Source: Defluviicoccus sp.
GTDB taxonomy: Bacteria > Pseudomonadota > Alphaproteobacteria > MPNO01
NCBI GenBank assembly: GCA_028820505.1
Contig: JAPPIT010000190.1
Location: forward strand, 1 to 52,306
DNA length: 52,306 nt
Reading direction: 5' to 3'
Below are positions 40,309-48,820 of the stretch, piece after piece (the first letter of the stretch is position 1; every line of letters begins with the position of its first letter). A program made the position numbers and the translations under genes. The notes below the pieces were generated by a model. The model was not told where the DNA came from, did not search any database, and worked only from the letters and a program-made list of their open reading frames with translations.

Positions 40309-41715
40309 ATGCCGCACAGCCTGAGGACGTTTCTGGAATCGATCGACAACCGGATGCTGCATATCCGCGAGCCCGTCGATCCGGCGCGGCAGGTGGGGTA
40401 TCTGTGCTCCGAGAGCAGCGGGCCGCTGATGTTCCACAACCTCGCCGGCTATCCCGGCTGGCGGCTCACCGACATCCTGATCAAGGACCGCAACGGCCAG
40501 GCGGCGGCGTTCGGGCTCGACGACCCCAAGGGGGTCTGCCCCTATCTCGCCCAGCGCATGGCGACCCAGCGCGGCAAGTCGGTGATGGTCCCGGACGGGC
40601 CGGTCAAGGAAAACAAGATGCTCGGCAAGGAGGTCGACCTTCACAAGCTGCCGATCCCGCAGCATTCCGTGGGTGACGGCGGGCGGTATCTCGGCTCGGG
40701 CCTCACCATCACCAAGGACCCGGAAACCGGCATCAGGAACGAATCCATCATCCGGATGATGGTGACCGACGATCCGCGGAAGGCGACGTTCTGGATGGCG
40801 GCCAGGCACAACTATGCGCACTATCTCAAATACGTCGCCAAGGACGAGCCGATGCCGATGGCGTTCGCGATCGGCATGCACCCGGTCTACGAGATCATGT
40901 CCAACTGGTCCGGAAGGCACGAGGATTTCGACGAGCTCGAATACGGCGCCGGCATTCTCGGCGAGGACATCGAGATGGTGAAATGCGACACCATCGACCT
41001 CGAGGTCCCGGCCCATGCCGAGATCGTCATCGAGGGGCTGGTGCATCCGCACGACCGCATGCCGGAGGGGCCGTTCGGCGAGTTCACCACCTTCGGATCG
41101 GGCGCCGAGGGGCCTGCGCCGGTCTACCAGATCACCGGGATAACCCACCGCGACGACCCGATCTTCCGCCACATGCAGGCGACCTGGTTCACCGACCACC
41201 AGCCGCTGATCACGCTGCCGATGGAGGCCACCTACTACAACCGGCTGCGCGACACCCACGGCAACACCAACATCAAGGACATCTTCGTTCCGCCCTGGGC
41301 CTCGCAGTTCATGATGATCGTCCAGATGGAGGCCAAGTGGGACGGCCAGGCGCGCGACGTGCTGATGTCGGCGCTGACCGGCCCCAACCTGCACGTCAAG
41401 GTCGCCATCGCCGTCGACGACGATGTCGACATCTACAATGCCGAGGACGTGCTCTGGGCGATCTCGTGCCGCACCAACCCGGCCGACATGGTGCACATCA
41501 TGCCGGGTTCCAGGCTGCATCCGCTCGACGTGTCGATCCCGGAGATCGGCGACGAGTACACCGTGATGCGGATCGGCGGGAAAATGGCGATCGACGCGAC
41601 CAAGCCGGCGACCTGGCGGGCGGAGGAACGCGCCAAGATGGCCCGCGTCGACCCGATGGGGAAGGGCGATCCGGAGATCGCCCGCATCCTCGAACAGGTG
41701 CGCATGTCGCGATAG
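40309..41715 (+). CDS. UbiD-family decarboxylase (prFMN-dependent), first copy
   Basis: 468 aa. Active-site residues of the family are all present by pattern: Asn144 and Arg149 (RNESIIRMMV), and Glu253/Glu258 in PEGPFGEF, matching Fdc1 Asn168, Arg173, Glu277 and Glu282. Requires prenylated FMN from UbiX, not encoded in the window. Likely reversibly decarboxylates an unsaturated or aromatic acid. GGGGAGG ribosome site. MFS gene follows after 27 nt. Confidence 0.9.
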   Translation: MPHSLRTFLESIDNRMLHIREPVDPARQVGYLCSESSGPLMFHNLAGYPGWRLTDILIKDRNGQAAAFGLDDPKGVCPYLAQRMATQRGKSVMVPDGPVKENKMLGKEVDLHKLPIPQHSVGDGGRYLGSGLTITKDPETGIRNESIIRMMVTDDPRKATFWMAARHNYAHYLKYVAKDEPMPMAFAIGMHPVYEIMSNWSGRHEDFDELEYGAGILGEDIEMVKCDTIDLEVPAHAEIVIEGLVHPHDRMPEGPFGEFTTFGSGAEGPAPVYQITGITHRDDPIFRHMQATWFTDHQPLITLPMEATYYNRLRDTHGNTNIKDIFVPPWASQFMMIVQMEAKWDGQARDVLMSALTGPNLHVKVAIAVDDDVDIYNAEDVLWAISCRTNPADMVHIMPGSRLHPLDVSIPEIGDEYTVMRIGGKMAIDATKPATWRAEERAKMARVDPMGKGDPEIARILEQVRMSR

Positions 41716-41742
41716 GGCGGCGCGGCGGCGGAAGGCGCATAC

Positions 41743-42954
41743 ATGGCAGGCGTCCTCTCGCTCCCCCGGGGCGAGCTGAAATCGATCGGGCTGATCTCCG
41801 TCGGCCACGGGTTCAGCCATGTCTACATGCTGGTCCTGCCGCCGCTGTTTCCCCTGATTCAGGAGGACCTGGCGGTAAGCTGGACCGATCTCGGCCTGCT
41901 CTTCGCCGTGCTCTCGATCGCGACCGGCGTCGCCCAGCTCCCGGCCGGCATCCTGGTCGACCGGATCGGCGCGAGGCCGGTGCTGTTCGCCGGGCTGGTG
42001 CTGCAGGCCGCGCCGTTCGCGCTGGTCGCGCTGTTCCCCAGCTACTGGGGGCTGATGGCGGTGGTGTTCATCTCCGGTATCGGGATTTCCGTCTTCCACC
42101 CGGCCGATTACGCGATCATGGCCGCCCAGGTGGGAGCGGAGCGCCAGGGCCGCGCCTTCGGCATCCACATCTTCGCCGGCTATGCCGGCTGGGTGGTGAC
42201 ACCGCCCCTGATGCTCGCCCTGTCCTCGGTGCTCCACTGGTCCGAGGCGGTCTCGGTGGCGGGGCTGATCGGCCTGTTGTTCACCGCGGTCGCGGCGCTC
42301 TATCGAGACGCCCTCGACGACGCTTCCGTCCGGACGGCGTCGAAGGAGAGGACGGGAAAACCCGTCACCGATCTCCGCGCGACGGTCCGGTTCCTCGCCA
42401 CGCCGCCGGTGCTGCTGTTCCTGCTCTTCTTCACCGCGCTCGCCACCGGCACGTCCGGCATCCATGCCTTCGCCGTGGTCGGGCTCGTCGAGCTCTACGA
42501 TGCGTCGCTTGCCGCCGCCAACGCGCAGCTCACCGGCTATTTCGCGGCCGCCGCCATAGGTGTGCTGATCGGCGGCGTCATCGCCGACCGGGTCAAGGAC
42601 CAGGAAAGTCTCGCCGCGCTCTGCTTCGTTGCCTCGGCCGCCTTTCTCGGCGTCATCGCGCTCAAGCTGCTGCCGCTCGCCTACGTGATCGTCCCGATGC
42701 TCGGCAGCGCCTTCACCATCGGGTTGATGAGCCCGTCGCGCGACCTGCTGGTGCGCAGGATCTGCCCGCCCGGCACGATCGGCACCGTCTTCGGCTTCGT
42801 CACCACGGGGTTTTCGGTCGGCGCCGCCGTCGGCCCGCCGATCTTCGGCTTCGTCGCCGACGCCGGCAGGCCGGACCTGATCTTCTGGCTGTCCGGCGCG
42901 TTCACCCTCGTCTGCATCGCCTCGATCTACGCCGCGAAGGCGGCGTCGCGCTGA
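41743..42954 (+). CDS. MFS transporter
   Basis: 403 aa, twelve membrane helices in two halves with the inter-domain loop about residues 185-205 (DALDDASVRTASKERTGKPV). The MFS loop 2-3 motif appears as GILVDRIGARPVL. The N-terminus LKSIGLISVGHGFSHVYMLV and the fosmidomycin-resistance-like pattern suggest a solute exporter or importer; located 27 nt after the decarboxylase gene, so perhaps it moves its substrate (inference). Confidence 0.92.
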   Translation: MAGVLSLPRGELKSIGLISVGHGFSHVYMLVLPPLFPLIQEDLAVSWTDLGLLFAVLSIATGVAQLPAGILVDRIGARPVLFAGLVLQAAPFALVALFPSYWGLMAVVFISGIGISVFHPADYAIMAAQVGAERQGRAFGIHIFAGYAGWVVTPPLMLALSSVLHWSEAVSVAGLIGLLFTAVAALYRDALDDASVRTASKERTGKPVTDLRATVRFLATPPVLLFLLFFTALATGTSGIHAFAVVGLVELYDASLAAANAQLTGYFAAAAIGVLIGGVIADRVKDQESLAALCFVASAAFLGVIALKLLPLAYVIVPMLGSAFTIGLMSPSRDLLVRRICPPGTIGTVFGFVTTGFSVGAAVGPPIFGFVADAGRPDLIFWLSGAFTLVCIASIYAAKAASR

Positions 42955-43021
42955 GGCGGCGGCTTTACCGGGCGATTCCGTTCGCGTAGGTATTCGCGAT
43001 CCGGACAGCCAGGGGAGAGCG

Positions 43022-43903
43022 ATGGCCGCGCGGCCGAACGATCTCGACATGCGGGCGCTGCTGCCGCCCAGGGCGGAGCGCGAGCGGATGTACGCGGACT
43101 GGCTCGCCGAGGATATCGGGCGCGGCGACATCACCACCGACTTCCTGATCCCCGCCGACGCCGAGGCGCGGTTCACGATGAACACGCGTCACGACATCGT
43201 GGTCTGCGGCGTCGATCTCGCGCTTGAGATCATGCGGTTCCACGAGCCCGATTGCCGGACCGAGGCGCTGACCCCGGACGGTACGAGGGCGGAGGCGGGC
43301 GCCACGCTCGCCCGCGTCGAAGGGCCGGCCCGGGGGATGCTGACGGCCGAGCGCACCGCGCTGAATTTGTTCCAGCTGCTGACCGGGATCGCCACCCGCA
43401 CCGCCGAATACGCCCGGCTGGTCGAGGGGACCGGGGCGACGCTGATCGACACGCGCAAGACCATCCCGGGCTACCGCGCGCTCTCGAAATACGCCTCCTG
43501 CGTCGGCGGCGCGCGCAACCATCGCATCCGGCTCGACGACGGGCTGCTGGTCAAGGACAACCACATCGCGGTGTGCGGCTCGATCGCCGCGGCGATGGCC
43601 CGCGCCCGGGCGCTCACCCCCTCGCTCACCAAGATCGAGGTCGAGTGCGACACGCTCGATCAGGTGCGCGAGGCGGCGGACGCCCGCGCCGACGTGATCC
43701 TGCTCGACAACATGGACGCGGCCACGATGCGCGAAGCCGTCGGGATCGTCGCCGGACGCTGCGAGGTCGAGGCCTCCGGCGGGATCACGCTCGAGACCAT
43801 CCGCGAGAAGGCGGAGAGCGGGGTCGACTACATCTCGGTCGGGCGGATGACCCAGTCGGCGCCCGCCGCCGATATCGGCCTCGACGTCACCATCTCCGCC
43901 TGA
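43022..43903 (+). CDS. nadC: Nicotinate-nucleotide pyrophosphorylase (NadC)
   Basis: 293 aa quinolinate phosphoribosyltransferase: quinolinate + PRPP gives nicotinate mononucleotide + CO2 + PPi. Family motifs: EDIGRGDITTDFLIPADAEA, GMLTAERTALNLFQLLTGIA, DTRKTIPGYRALSKYASCVG, NHRIRLDDGLLVKDNHIA, KIEVECDTLDQVREA and DVILLDNMD with VEASGGITLETI. The NHRIRLDDG segment differs from the common NHRxGLxDxVL. A ModD-like paralogue is an alternative. Followed after 4 nt by phnN. Confidence 0.9.
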   Translation: MAARPNDLDMRALLPPRAERERMYADWLAEDIGRGDITTDFLIPADAEARFTMNTRHDIVVCGVDLALEIMRFHEPDCRTEALTPDGTRAEAGATLARVEGPARGMLTAERTALNLFQLLTGIATRTAEYARLVEGTGATLIDTRKTIPGYRALSKYASCVGGARNHRIRLDDGLLVKDNHIAVCGSIAAAMARARALTPSLTKIEVECDTLDQVREAADARADVILLDNMDAATMREAVGIVAGRCEVEASGGITLETIREKAESGVDYISVGRMTQSAPAADIGLDVTISA

Positions 43904-43907
43904 GCGC

Positions 43908-44462
43908 ATGGCGCGCGGCACGCTCTTCCTGGTCGTCGGGCCGAGCGGCGCCGGCAAGGACACGCTGATCGCGGGCGCCCGCGCGGTGCTGGAGCGGGGC
44001 GGCGCCTACGTCTTCCCGCGCCGCGCGATCACCCGTTCGGCCGGGGCGGGCGGGGAGGACCACGAGGCGGTCTCGCCCGAGGGGTTCGCCGCGCGCGCGG
44101 CGGAAGGCGGCTTCTTCGCCACATGGCGGGCGCACGGGCTCGCCTACGGCTTGCCCGGTTGTATCCCGGCGAGACTCGAGTCGGGGCGGCATGTCGTCGT
44201 CAACGTCTCGCGGGCGATCCTCGCGGACGTCGCGGAGCGGGTGTCCCCGACGGTGGCGATCGAGGTCACGGCGCCGCCGGAGGTCCGCGCCCGCCGCCTC
44301 GCCGACCGCGCGCGCGAGGACCAGGCCGACGCCGCCCGCCGGCTGGCCCGCGAGGGCGCGCCGGTCCCGGACGGCATTCCGGTGCGCCGGGTCGTCAACG
44401 ACGGCACGCCGGAGGAAGGGATCGCCCGCTTCATCGCCACGCTGACGGAAGCCGATGCTTAG
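43908..44462 (+). CDS. phnN: Ribose 1,5-bisphosphate phosphokinase (PhnN)
   Basis: 184 aa guanylate-kinase-fold enzyme that makes PRPP from ribose 1,5-bisphosphate and ATP. P-loop GPSGAGKDTL (11-20); FPRRAITRSAGAGGEDHEAV, a PhnN-specific signature region; FFATWRAHGLAYGLP. No other phn (C-P lyase) gene lies nearby. The stop overlaps the next start by 8 nt. Confidence 0.92.
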   Translation: MARGTLFLVVGPSGAGKDTLIAGARAVLERGGAYVFPRRAITRSAGAGGEDHEAVSPEGFAARAAEGGFFATWRAHGLAYGLPGCIPARLESGRHVVVNVSRAILADVAERVSPTVAIEVTAPPEVRARRLADRAREDQADAARRLAREGAPVPDGIPVRRVVNDGTPEEGIARFIATLTEADA

Positions 44463-45936
44463 GCTGGCCCGGCTCGGCATCGACACCTGGCGGGAGCCGG
44501 TCGCCTATCTCAACCGCCGCTGCACCGCCTGCGCCGCCGAGAGCTTTCTCGGCCCCCGCAAGGTCGAGGTGGCGGGCGGCGGGCGGAGCGTCGTCTGCGC
44601 GCTCAACGTGGTCGACGACGCGGCGCTCGTGGCCCCCGACGCGCTGGCGCTGTCGGCCCATGCCTTCGATGTGCTCGGTCTCGCGGAGGGGGCGGCGGTC
44701 TCCATCCGCCGCGCGCCCGAGCCCGCCAGCCGGCCGGCGCTGCGGGCGCGGATCGCGGGGCGCCGCCTCGGCGACGACGATGTCGACGCGCTGGTCGAGG
44801 ACATGGCGGCCGGGCGCTATAGCGCGCGCGAGACGGCGGGCTTCCTGGTCGCGGCCGCGCGGACGCTCGACGACGCGGAGGTGATCGCGTTCGCCAGGGC
44901 CCGGGCCGAGCGCTCCGCGAAAGTCTCCTGGCCCGACGGGATCGTGGTCGACAAGCACTCGATGGGCGGCATTCCGGGGACGCGGGTCACGATGGTGGCC
45001 GTCCCCGTCGTCGTCGCGCACGGGCTCACCATCCCCAAGGCCGCCTCGCGCGCGATCACCTCGCCGGCCGGCACGGCGGACGCGATGGAGGTGCTGGCGC
45101 GGGTCGATCTCGACGCCGGCGAGGTGCGCCGGGTGGTCCGGGAGGTGGGCGGCTGCATCGTCTGGAACGGAAAGCTCAGCCATTCGCCGATCGACGACGT
45201 GATGAACGCCGTGACCCGCCCGCTCGGGATCGTCTCGGACCGGCTCTCCGTCTCCTCCATCCTGTCCAAGAAGGCGGCGCTCGGCATCACCCATATCGTG
45301 TTCGACATTCCCGTCGGGCCGACCGCCAAGGTCGCCTCGCAGGCGGAAGCGGCGAAACTCGCAAGGCTGTTCGAGGTGACGGCCGAAGGGCTCGGCATCG
45401 CCGTCCGCTGCGAGATCACCGACGGGACCCAGCCCATCGGCCGCGGCGTCGGCCCGGCGCTCGAAGCGCGCGACGCGATGAAGGTGCTGGCGAACGACGC
45501 CGACGCGCCCGCCGACCTGCGCGGCAAGGCGCTGATGCTCGCCGCCCGGGTGCTGGAGTTCGGCGGCGTCGCCGATCCGCGCGGGCGCGCCGATACCCTG
45601 CTGGGGAGCGGCGCGGCGGCGGACGCGATGGAACGCCTGATCGACGCGCAGGGGCGCAACCCCGACCCGCCCGGTCCGGGCAGGCTCACCCGCGAGATCG
45701 CCGCGGACCGGAGCGGCACCGTCGCCGCCATCGACTGCTACCGCATCTCGGGCATCGCCCGCCGCGCCGGCGCGCCGTCGGAGAAATCGGCCGGCATCGA
45801 CCTCTTCAGGCAGCGCGGCGACACGGTCGAACGGGGCGAGCCCCTCTACCGCATTCACGCGGCCGAGGAAGCCGACCTCGCCGAAGCGGCGGGCTACGCG
45901 GAGCAGGGAAGCGGGTTCGAGATCGCCGCAGGCTGA
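44455..45936 (+). CDS. Thymidine phosphorylase type 2 / AMP phosphorylase-like enzyme
   Basis: 493 aa. An extra N-terminal domain of about 90 residues (LARLGIDTWREPVAYLNRRC ... LNVVDDAALVAPDALALSAH) precedes the pyrimidine phosphorylase core. That extra domain is found in archaeal AMP phosphorylase and proteobacterial type-2 enzymes, not in DeoA. The core signature VVDKHSMGGIPGTRVTMVAV matches the AMP phosphorylase form (DKHS.GG.PG) rather than DeoA (DKHSTGGVGD). Predicted: AMP + phosphate to adenine + ribose 1,5-bisphosphate. Tight coupling with phnN supports this. Confidence 0.88.
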   Translation: MLRLARLGIDTWREPVAYLNRRCTACAAESFLGPRKVEVAGGGRSVVCALNVVDDAALVAPDALALSAHAFDVLGLAEGAAVSIRRAPEPASRPALRARIAGRRLGDDDVDALVEDMAAGRYSARETAGFLVAAARTLDDAEVIAFARARAERSAKVSWPDGIVVDKHSMGGIPGTRVTMVAVPVVVAHGLTIPKAASRAITSPAGTADAMEVLARVDLDAGEVRRVVREVGGCIVWNGKLSHSPIDDVMNAVTRPLGIVSDRLSVSSILSKKAALGITHIVFDIPVGPTAKVASQAEAAKLARLFEVTAEGLGIAVRCEITDGTQPIGRGVGPALEARDAMKVLANDADAPADLRGKALMLAARVLEFGGVADPRGRADTLLGSGAAADAMERLIDAQGRNPDPPGPGRLTREIAADRSGTVAAIDCYRISGIARRAGAPSEKSAGIDLFRQRGDTVERGEPLYRIHAAEEADLAEAAGYAEQGSGFEIAAG

Positions 45937-45962
45937 GGGTTTTCCTTCTCCTCAACCCGCAT

Positions 45963-45992
45963 CGTCATGGTCGGCCTCCGCCGACCATGACG
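45963..45992. repeat. CGTCATGGTCGGC palindrome
   Basis: 13-bp perfect arms (45963-45975, 45980-45992) with loop CTCC in the 160-nt gap between the AMP-phosphorylase-like and second UbiD genes. Same stem as the two hairpins in the 48613-48799 element. Confidence 0.85.
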
Positions 45993-46096
45993 GTAGGGAG
46001 CGTAAGGGCGAGTTTCCCCCGCTTGTCGCCGGACCCTCCGCGCGCCTATAAAACCCTTCGAATCCGAACCATTCTTGTAGATCCGAGGAGCCCGAC

Positions 46097-47605
46097 ATGG
46101 CCGAGACTGCGCGCGAGGCGGCGACCCGGGCGGGCGGCAATCTGCGGGCGGTGCTGCCCTACGCCGATCTGCGGGAGTGGCTGGCGGAGGCCGGGAAGCT
46201 CGGCGAGGTCACGGTCGCGAAGGGGCTCGGCAAGGAGGAGGAGATCGGCCAGGCGGCCGAGCTCGTCATGCACTCCGACGAGGCCAACTGCGTCGTCTTC
46301 GACGAGATCCCGGGCCACGAGCCGGGCTACCGCGTGCTGGTCAATTTCTTCGGCGGCAAGCGCAAGAACATGACGCTCGGCTTTCCGACCGACCTCTCCA
46401 AGATCGAGCTCAGCGAGGCCTATTACGACGCCCAGCTCAAGGACCTGACCCCGATCCCGTATGTCACGGTCGAGAACGGCCCGGTCACCGAGAACGTGTT
46501 CGAGGGCGGCGATGTGGACCTCGGCCGGTTCCCCGCGCCGTTCTGGCACCCCGACGACGGCGGCCACTATATCGGCACCGGCAGCTACGACGTCACGGTC
46601 GACCCCGACACCGGCTGGATGAATCTCGGCACCTACCGGGTGATGGTGCAGGACGAGAAGACCGTCGGCTACTACATCTCGCCCGGCAAGCACGGCCGCG
46701 TGCACCGCGACAAGTACCTCGCGCGCGGCGAGGCGATGCCGACGGTTATCGTGATCGGCGGCGACCCGATGACGTTCCTCACCGCCTGCACCGAGATGCC
46801 GCCCGGCGTCTGCGAATACGACATCGTCGGCGCGATGCGGGGCGAGCCGCTGAAGGTGATAAAGGGACGCCATACCGGCCTCCCGTTCCCGGCCGACGCC
46901 GAGATCGTGCTCGAAGGGTTCGTCGATCCCGAGGAGCGCCGCCCCGAGGGGCCGTTCGGCGAGTGGACCGGCTATTACGGCTCCGACATGCGCCCCGAGC
47001 CGGTGATGCACGTCAAGGCGGTCTATCACCGCAACGACCCGATCATCCTCGGCTGCCCGCCGCAGCGCCCGCCCGACGAGATGTGCCGCTACCGCGCGGT
47101 AACGCGTTCGGCGATGCTGCGCGACGCCATCGAGAAGGCCGGCGTGCCCGACGTGCACGCCGCCTGGGCGCATGAGGTCGGCAACAGCCGGATGCTGCTC
47201 GCCGTCGCCATCAAGCAGCGCTATCCCGGCCACGCCAAGCAGGCCGGACATGTCGCCGCGATGTGCCATGTCGGCGCCTATGCCGGCAAATATGTCGTCG
47301 TCACCGACGAGGACGTCGACATCTCCAACCTTGAAGAGATGACCTGGGCGATGATCACCCGGTCGGACCCGGCGACCTCGATCGACATCATCAAGGACGC
47401 CTGGTCCACCCCGCTGGATCCGCGCATTCCGCCCGAGGAAAAGGCCAAGGGCAACATGACCAACAGCCGCGCGATCGTCGACGCCTGCCGACCGTTCCAC
47501 TGGAAGGACGACTTCCCGCCGGTGAACGCGCCGACCCAGGAGGTGGCGCGCCGCGCGCGGGAGAAGTTCGGCTACCTGCTGGAGGGCGAGGACGCGCAGC
47601 CGTGA
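46097..47605 (+). CDS. UbiD-family decarboxylase (prFMN-dependent), second copy
   Basis: 502 aa. Catalytic and prFMN-binding pattern: Asn176 and Arg181 (MNLGTYRVMV), Glu284/Glu289 (PEGPFGEW). Additional family segments ISPGKHGRVHRDKYLARGEA and AWAHEVGNSRMLLAVAIKQR. It is divergent from the first copy in length (+34) and neighbours, so not a recent duplicate. GAGGAGCC before the ATG. Overlaps the Gfo/Idh/MocA gene at GTGA. Confidence 0.9.
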   Translation: MAETAREAATRAGGNLRAVLPYADLREWLAEAGKLGEVTVAKGLGKEEEIGQAAELVMHSDEANCVVFDEIPGHEPGYRVLVNFFGGKRKNMTLGFPTDLSKIELSEAYYDAQLKDLTPIPYVTVENGPVTENVFEGGDVDLGRFPAPFWHPDDGGHYIGTGSYDVTVDPDTGWMNLGTYRVMVQDEKTVGYYISPGKHGRVHRDKYLARGEAMPTVIVIGGDPMTFLTACTEMPPGVCEYDIVGAMRGEPLKVIKGRHTGLPFPADAEIVLEGFVDPEERRPEGPFGEWTGYYGSDMRPEPVMHVKAVYHRNDPIILGCPPQRPPDEMCRYRAVTRSAMLRDAIEKAGVPDVHAAWAHEVGNSRMLLAVAIKQRYPGHAKQAGHVAAMCHVGAYAGKYVVVTDEDVDISNLEEMTWAMITRSDPATSIDIIKDAWSTPLDPRIPPEEKAKGNMTNSRAIVDACRPFHWKDDFPPVNAPTQEVARRAREKFGYLLEGEDAQP

Positions 47606-48615
47606 CCGGCCCGGTCGCCCTGGGGCTGCTCGGGGCCGGCCGGATAGGACGCGTTCACGCCCGCTCGATCGCGGCCGTCGAGGATGCGCATCTGGCGGCC
47701 GTCGCCGATCCCGACGAGACGGCCGCCTCGTCCGTCGCCCGGCAGACCGGCGCGCGTCCCGCGTCGGCCGACGAGGTGATCGACGATCCGGCGATCCAGG
47801 GCGTGGTGATCGCGACGCCCACGGATCTCCATGCCGAACAGATCGAGAGCGCGGCCCGGGCCGGCAAGCCGATCTTCTCCGAGAAGCCCATCGCGCTCTC
47901 CCTCGACCGGGCGCGGCGCACCGTGTCCGCGGTCGCCCGCCGCGGGGTGCCGTTGATGATCGGTTTCCAGCGCCGCTTCGACCCGTCGTACCGGCGCCTG
48001 CGCGAAATCATCGACGGCGGGGAGATCGGCGACGTCGAGCTCGTGCAGATCACCTCGCGCGACTCCGCGCCGCCGCGGATTGCCTTCGTCGAGAGCTCCG
48101 GCGGTCTGTTCCGGGACATGATGATCCACGATTTCGACATCGCCCGGTTCCTGATCGGCGAAGAGATCGTCGAGGTCGCCGCGACCGGGTCGGCCCTCGT
48201 CGACGCGGCGATCGGCGCCGCGGGAGACGTCGATACGGCCGCCGCCGTGCTGCGCTCGCGGAGCGGACGGCTCGCGCTGATCTCGAATTCGCGCCGGACC
48301 GCCTACGGCTACGACCAGCGGGTGGAGGTGCACGGCTCCCGGGGCATGGTCTCCGCCGGGAACCCCGTGGCCACGACGGTCACGCGGGCGGGAGAATCGG
48401 GGTTCGCCACGGACCCGCTGAGCGACTCCTTCGTGGATCGCTTCAGCGACGCCTACCGGCTCGAGATCGAGGCGTTCTGCGACCTCGTCAACGGCGGGGA
48501 AGTAGACTATCCGGACGGGACCGACGGTCTGGTTTCCCTCGCCATCGCGGACGCCGCCACCCGATCCCTGGAGACCGGCCGAAGCGTCGCCGTCGCCGAC
48601 CCGACCGGCCCGTAG
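47602..48615 (+). CDS. Gfo/Idh/MocA family oxidoreductase (inositol 2-dehydrogenase-like)
   Basis: 337 aa NAD(P)-dependent dehydrogenase; GTG start overlaps the upstream stop. Dinucleotide motif GLLGAGRIGRVHA, the EKP motif in SEKPIALSL, GFQRRFDPSYRRLREIIDGG, and the IolG-like HDFDIARFL active-site strand. Substrate could be a cyclitol, sugar or another polyol. Its TAG stop is formed by the first bases of the palindromic element at 48613. Confidence 0.9.
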   Translation: MTGPVALGLLGAGRIGRVHARSIAAVEDAHLAAVADPDETAASSVARQTGARPASADEVIDDPAIQGVVIATPTDLHAEQIESAARAGKPIFSEKPIALSLDRARRTVSAVARRGVPLMIGFQRRFDPSYRRLREIIDGGEIGDVELVQITSRDSAPPRIAFVESSGGLFRDMMIHDFDIARFLIGEEIVEVAATGSALVDAAIGAAGDVDTAAAVLRSRSGRLALISNSRRTAYGYDQRVEVHGSRGMVSAGNPVATTVTRAGESGFATDPLSDSFVDRFSDAYRLEIEAFCDLVNGGEVDYPDGTDGLVSLAIADAATRSLETGRSVAVADPTGP

Positions 48616-48799
48616 AGCGGATCCGTTTTAGTTGGAACCGCTTCTTCCGTTCTCTTCCGTCATGGTCGGCGGAGGCCGACCATCCACGTTTTGTTTTTGT
48701 TTCCAGCGCCTTGAAAACTCGTGGATGGTCGGCCTTCGCCGACCATGACGGTGAGGAGGCAGAGTTAAAGGCGCTTCCGTCTAAAACGGATACGCTCTA
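48613..48799. mobile_element. 187-bp MITE-like palindromic element
   Basis: Terminal inverted repeats of 19 bp (48613-48631 and 48781-48799, 18 of 19 matching) beginning with TA. Two inward-related hairpins (ATGGTCGGC stems at 48662-48683 and 48725-48746) are arranged head to head, with GTGGAT and ATGACGG ends. No coding capacity. The left end supplies the TAG stop of the upstream gene. Structure suggests a non-autonomous transposon (TA end, IS630/mariner-like) or a REP doublet; transposase unknown. Confidence 0.75.
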
Positions 48800-48820
48800 G
48801 CGATCGGCGCCGCCGGCGCC

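Noticed and set aside
40291..43185. 964-codon open frame on the minus strand
   Set aside because: Antisense to UbiD-like and MFS genes; rich in Arg, Gly, Asp and His with no motif, as expected from high-G+C codon bias.
43022..45936. Archaeal-type AMP to RuBisCO pathway
   Set aside because: No ribose 1,5-bisphosphate isomerase or RuBisCO gene in the window; PhnN offers a different outlet.
48613..48799. Insertion sequence
   Set aside because: No transposase or any reading frame inside; called a non-autonomous element.
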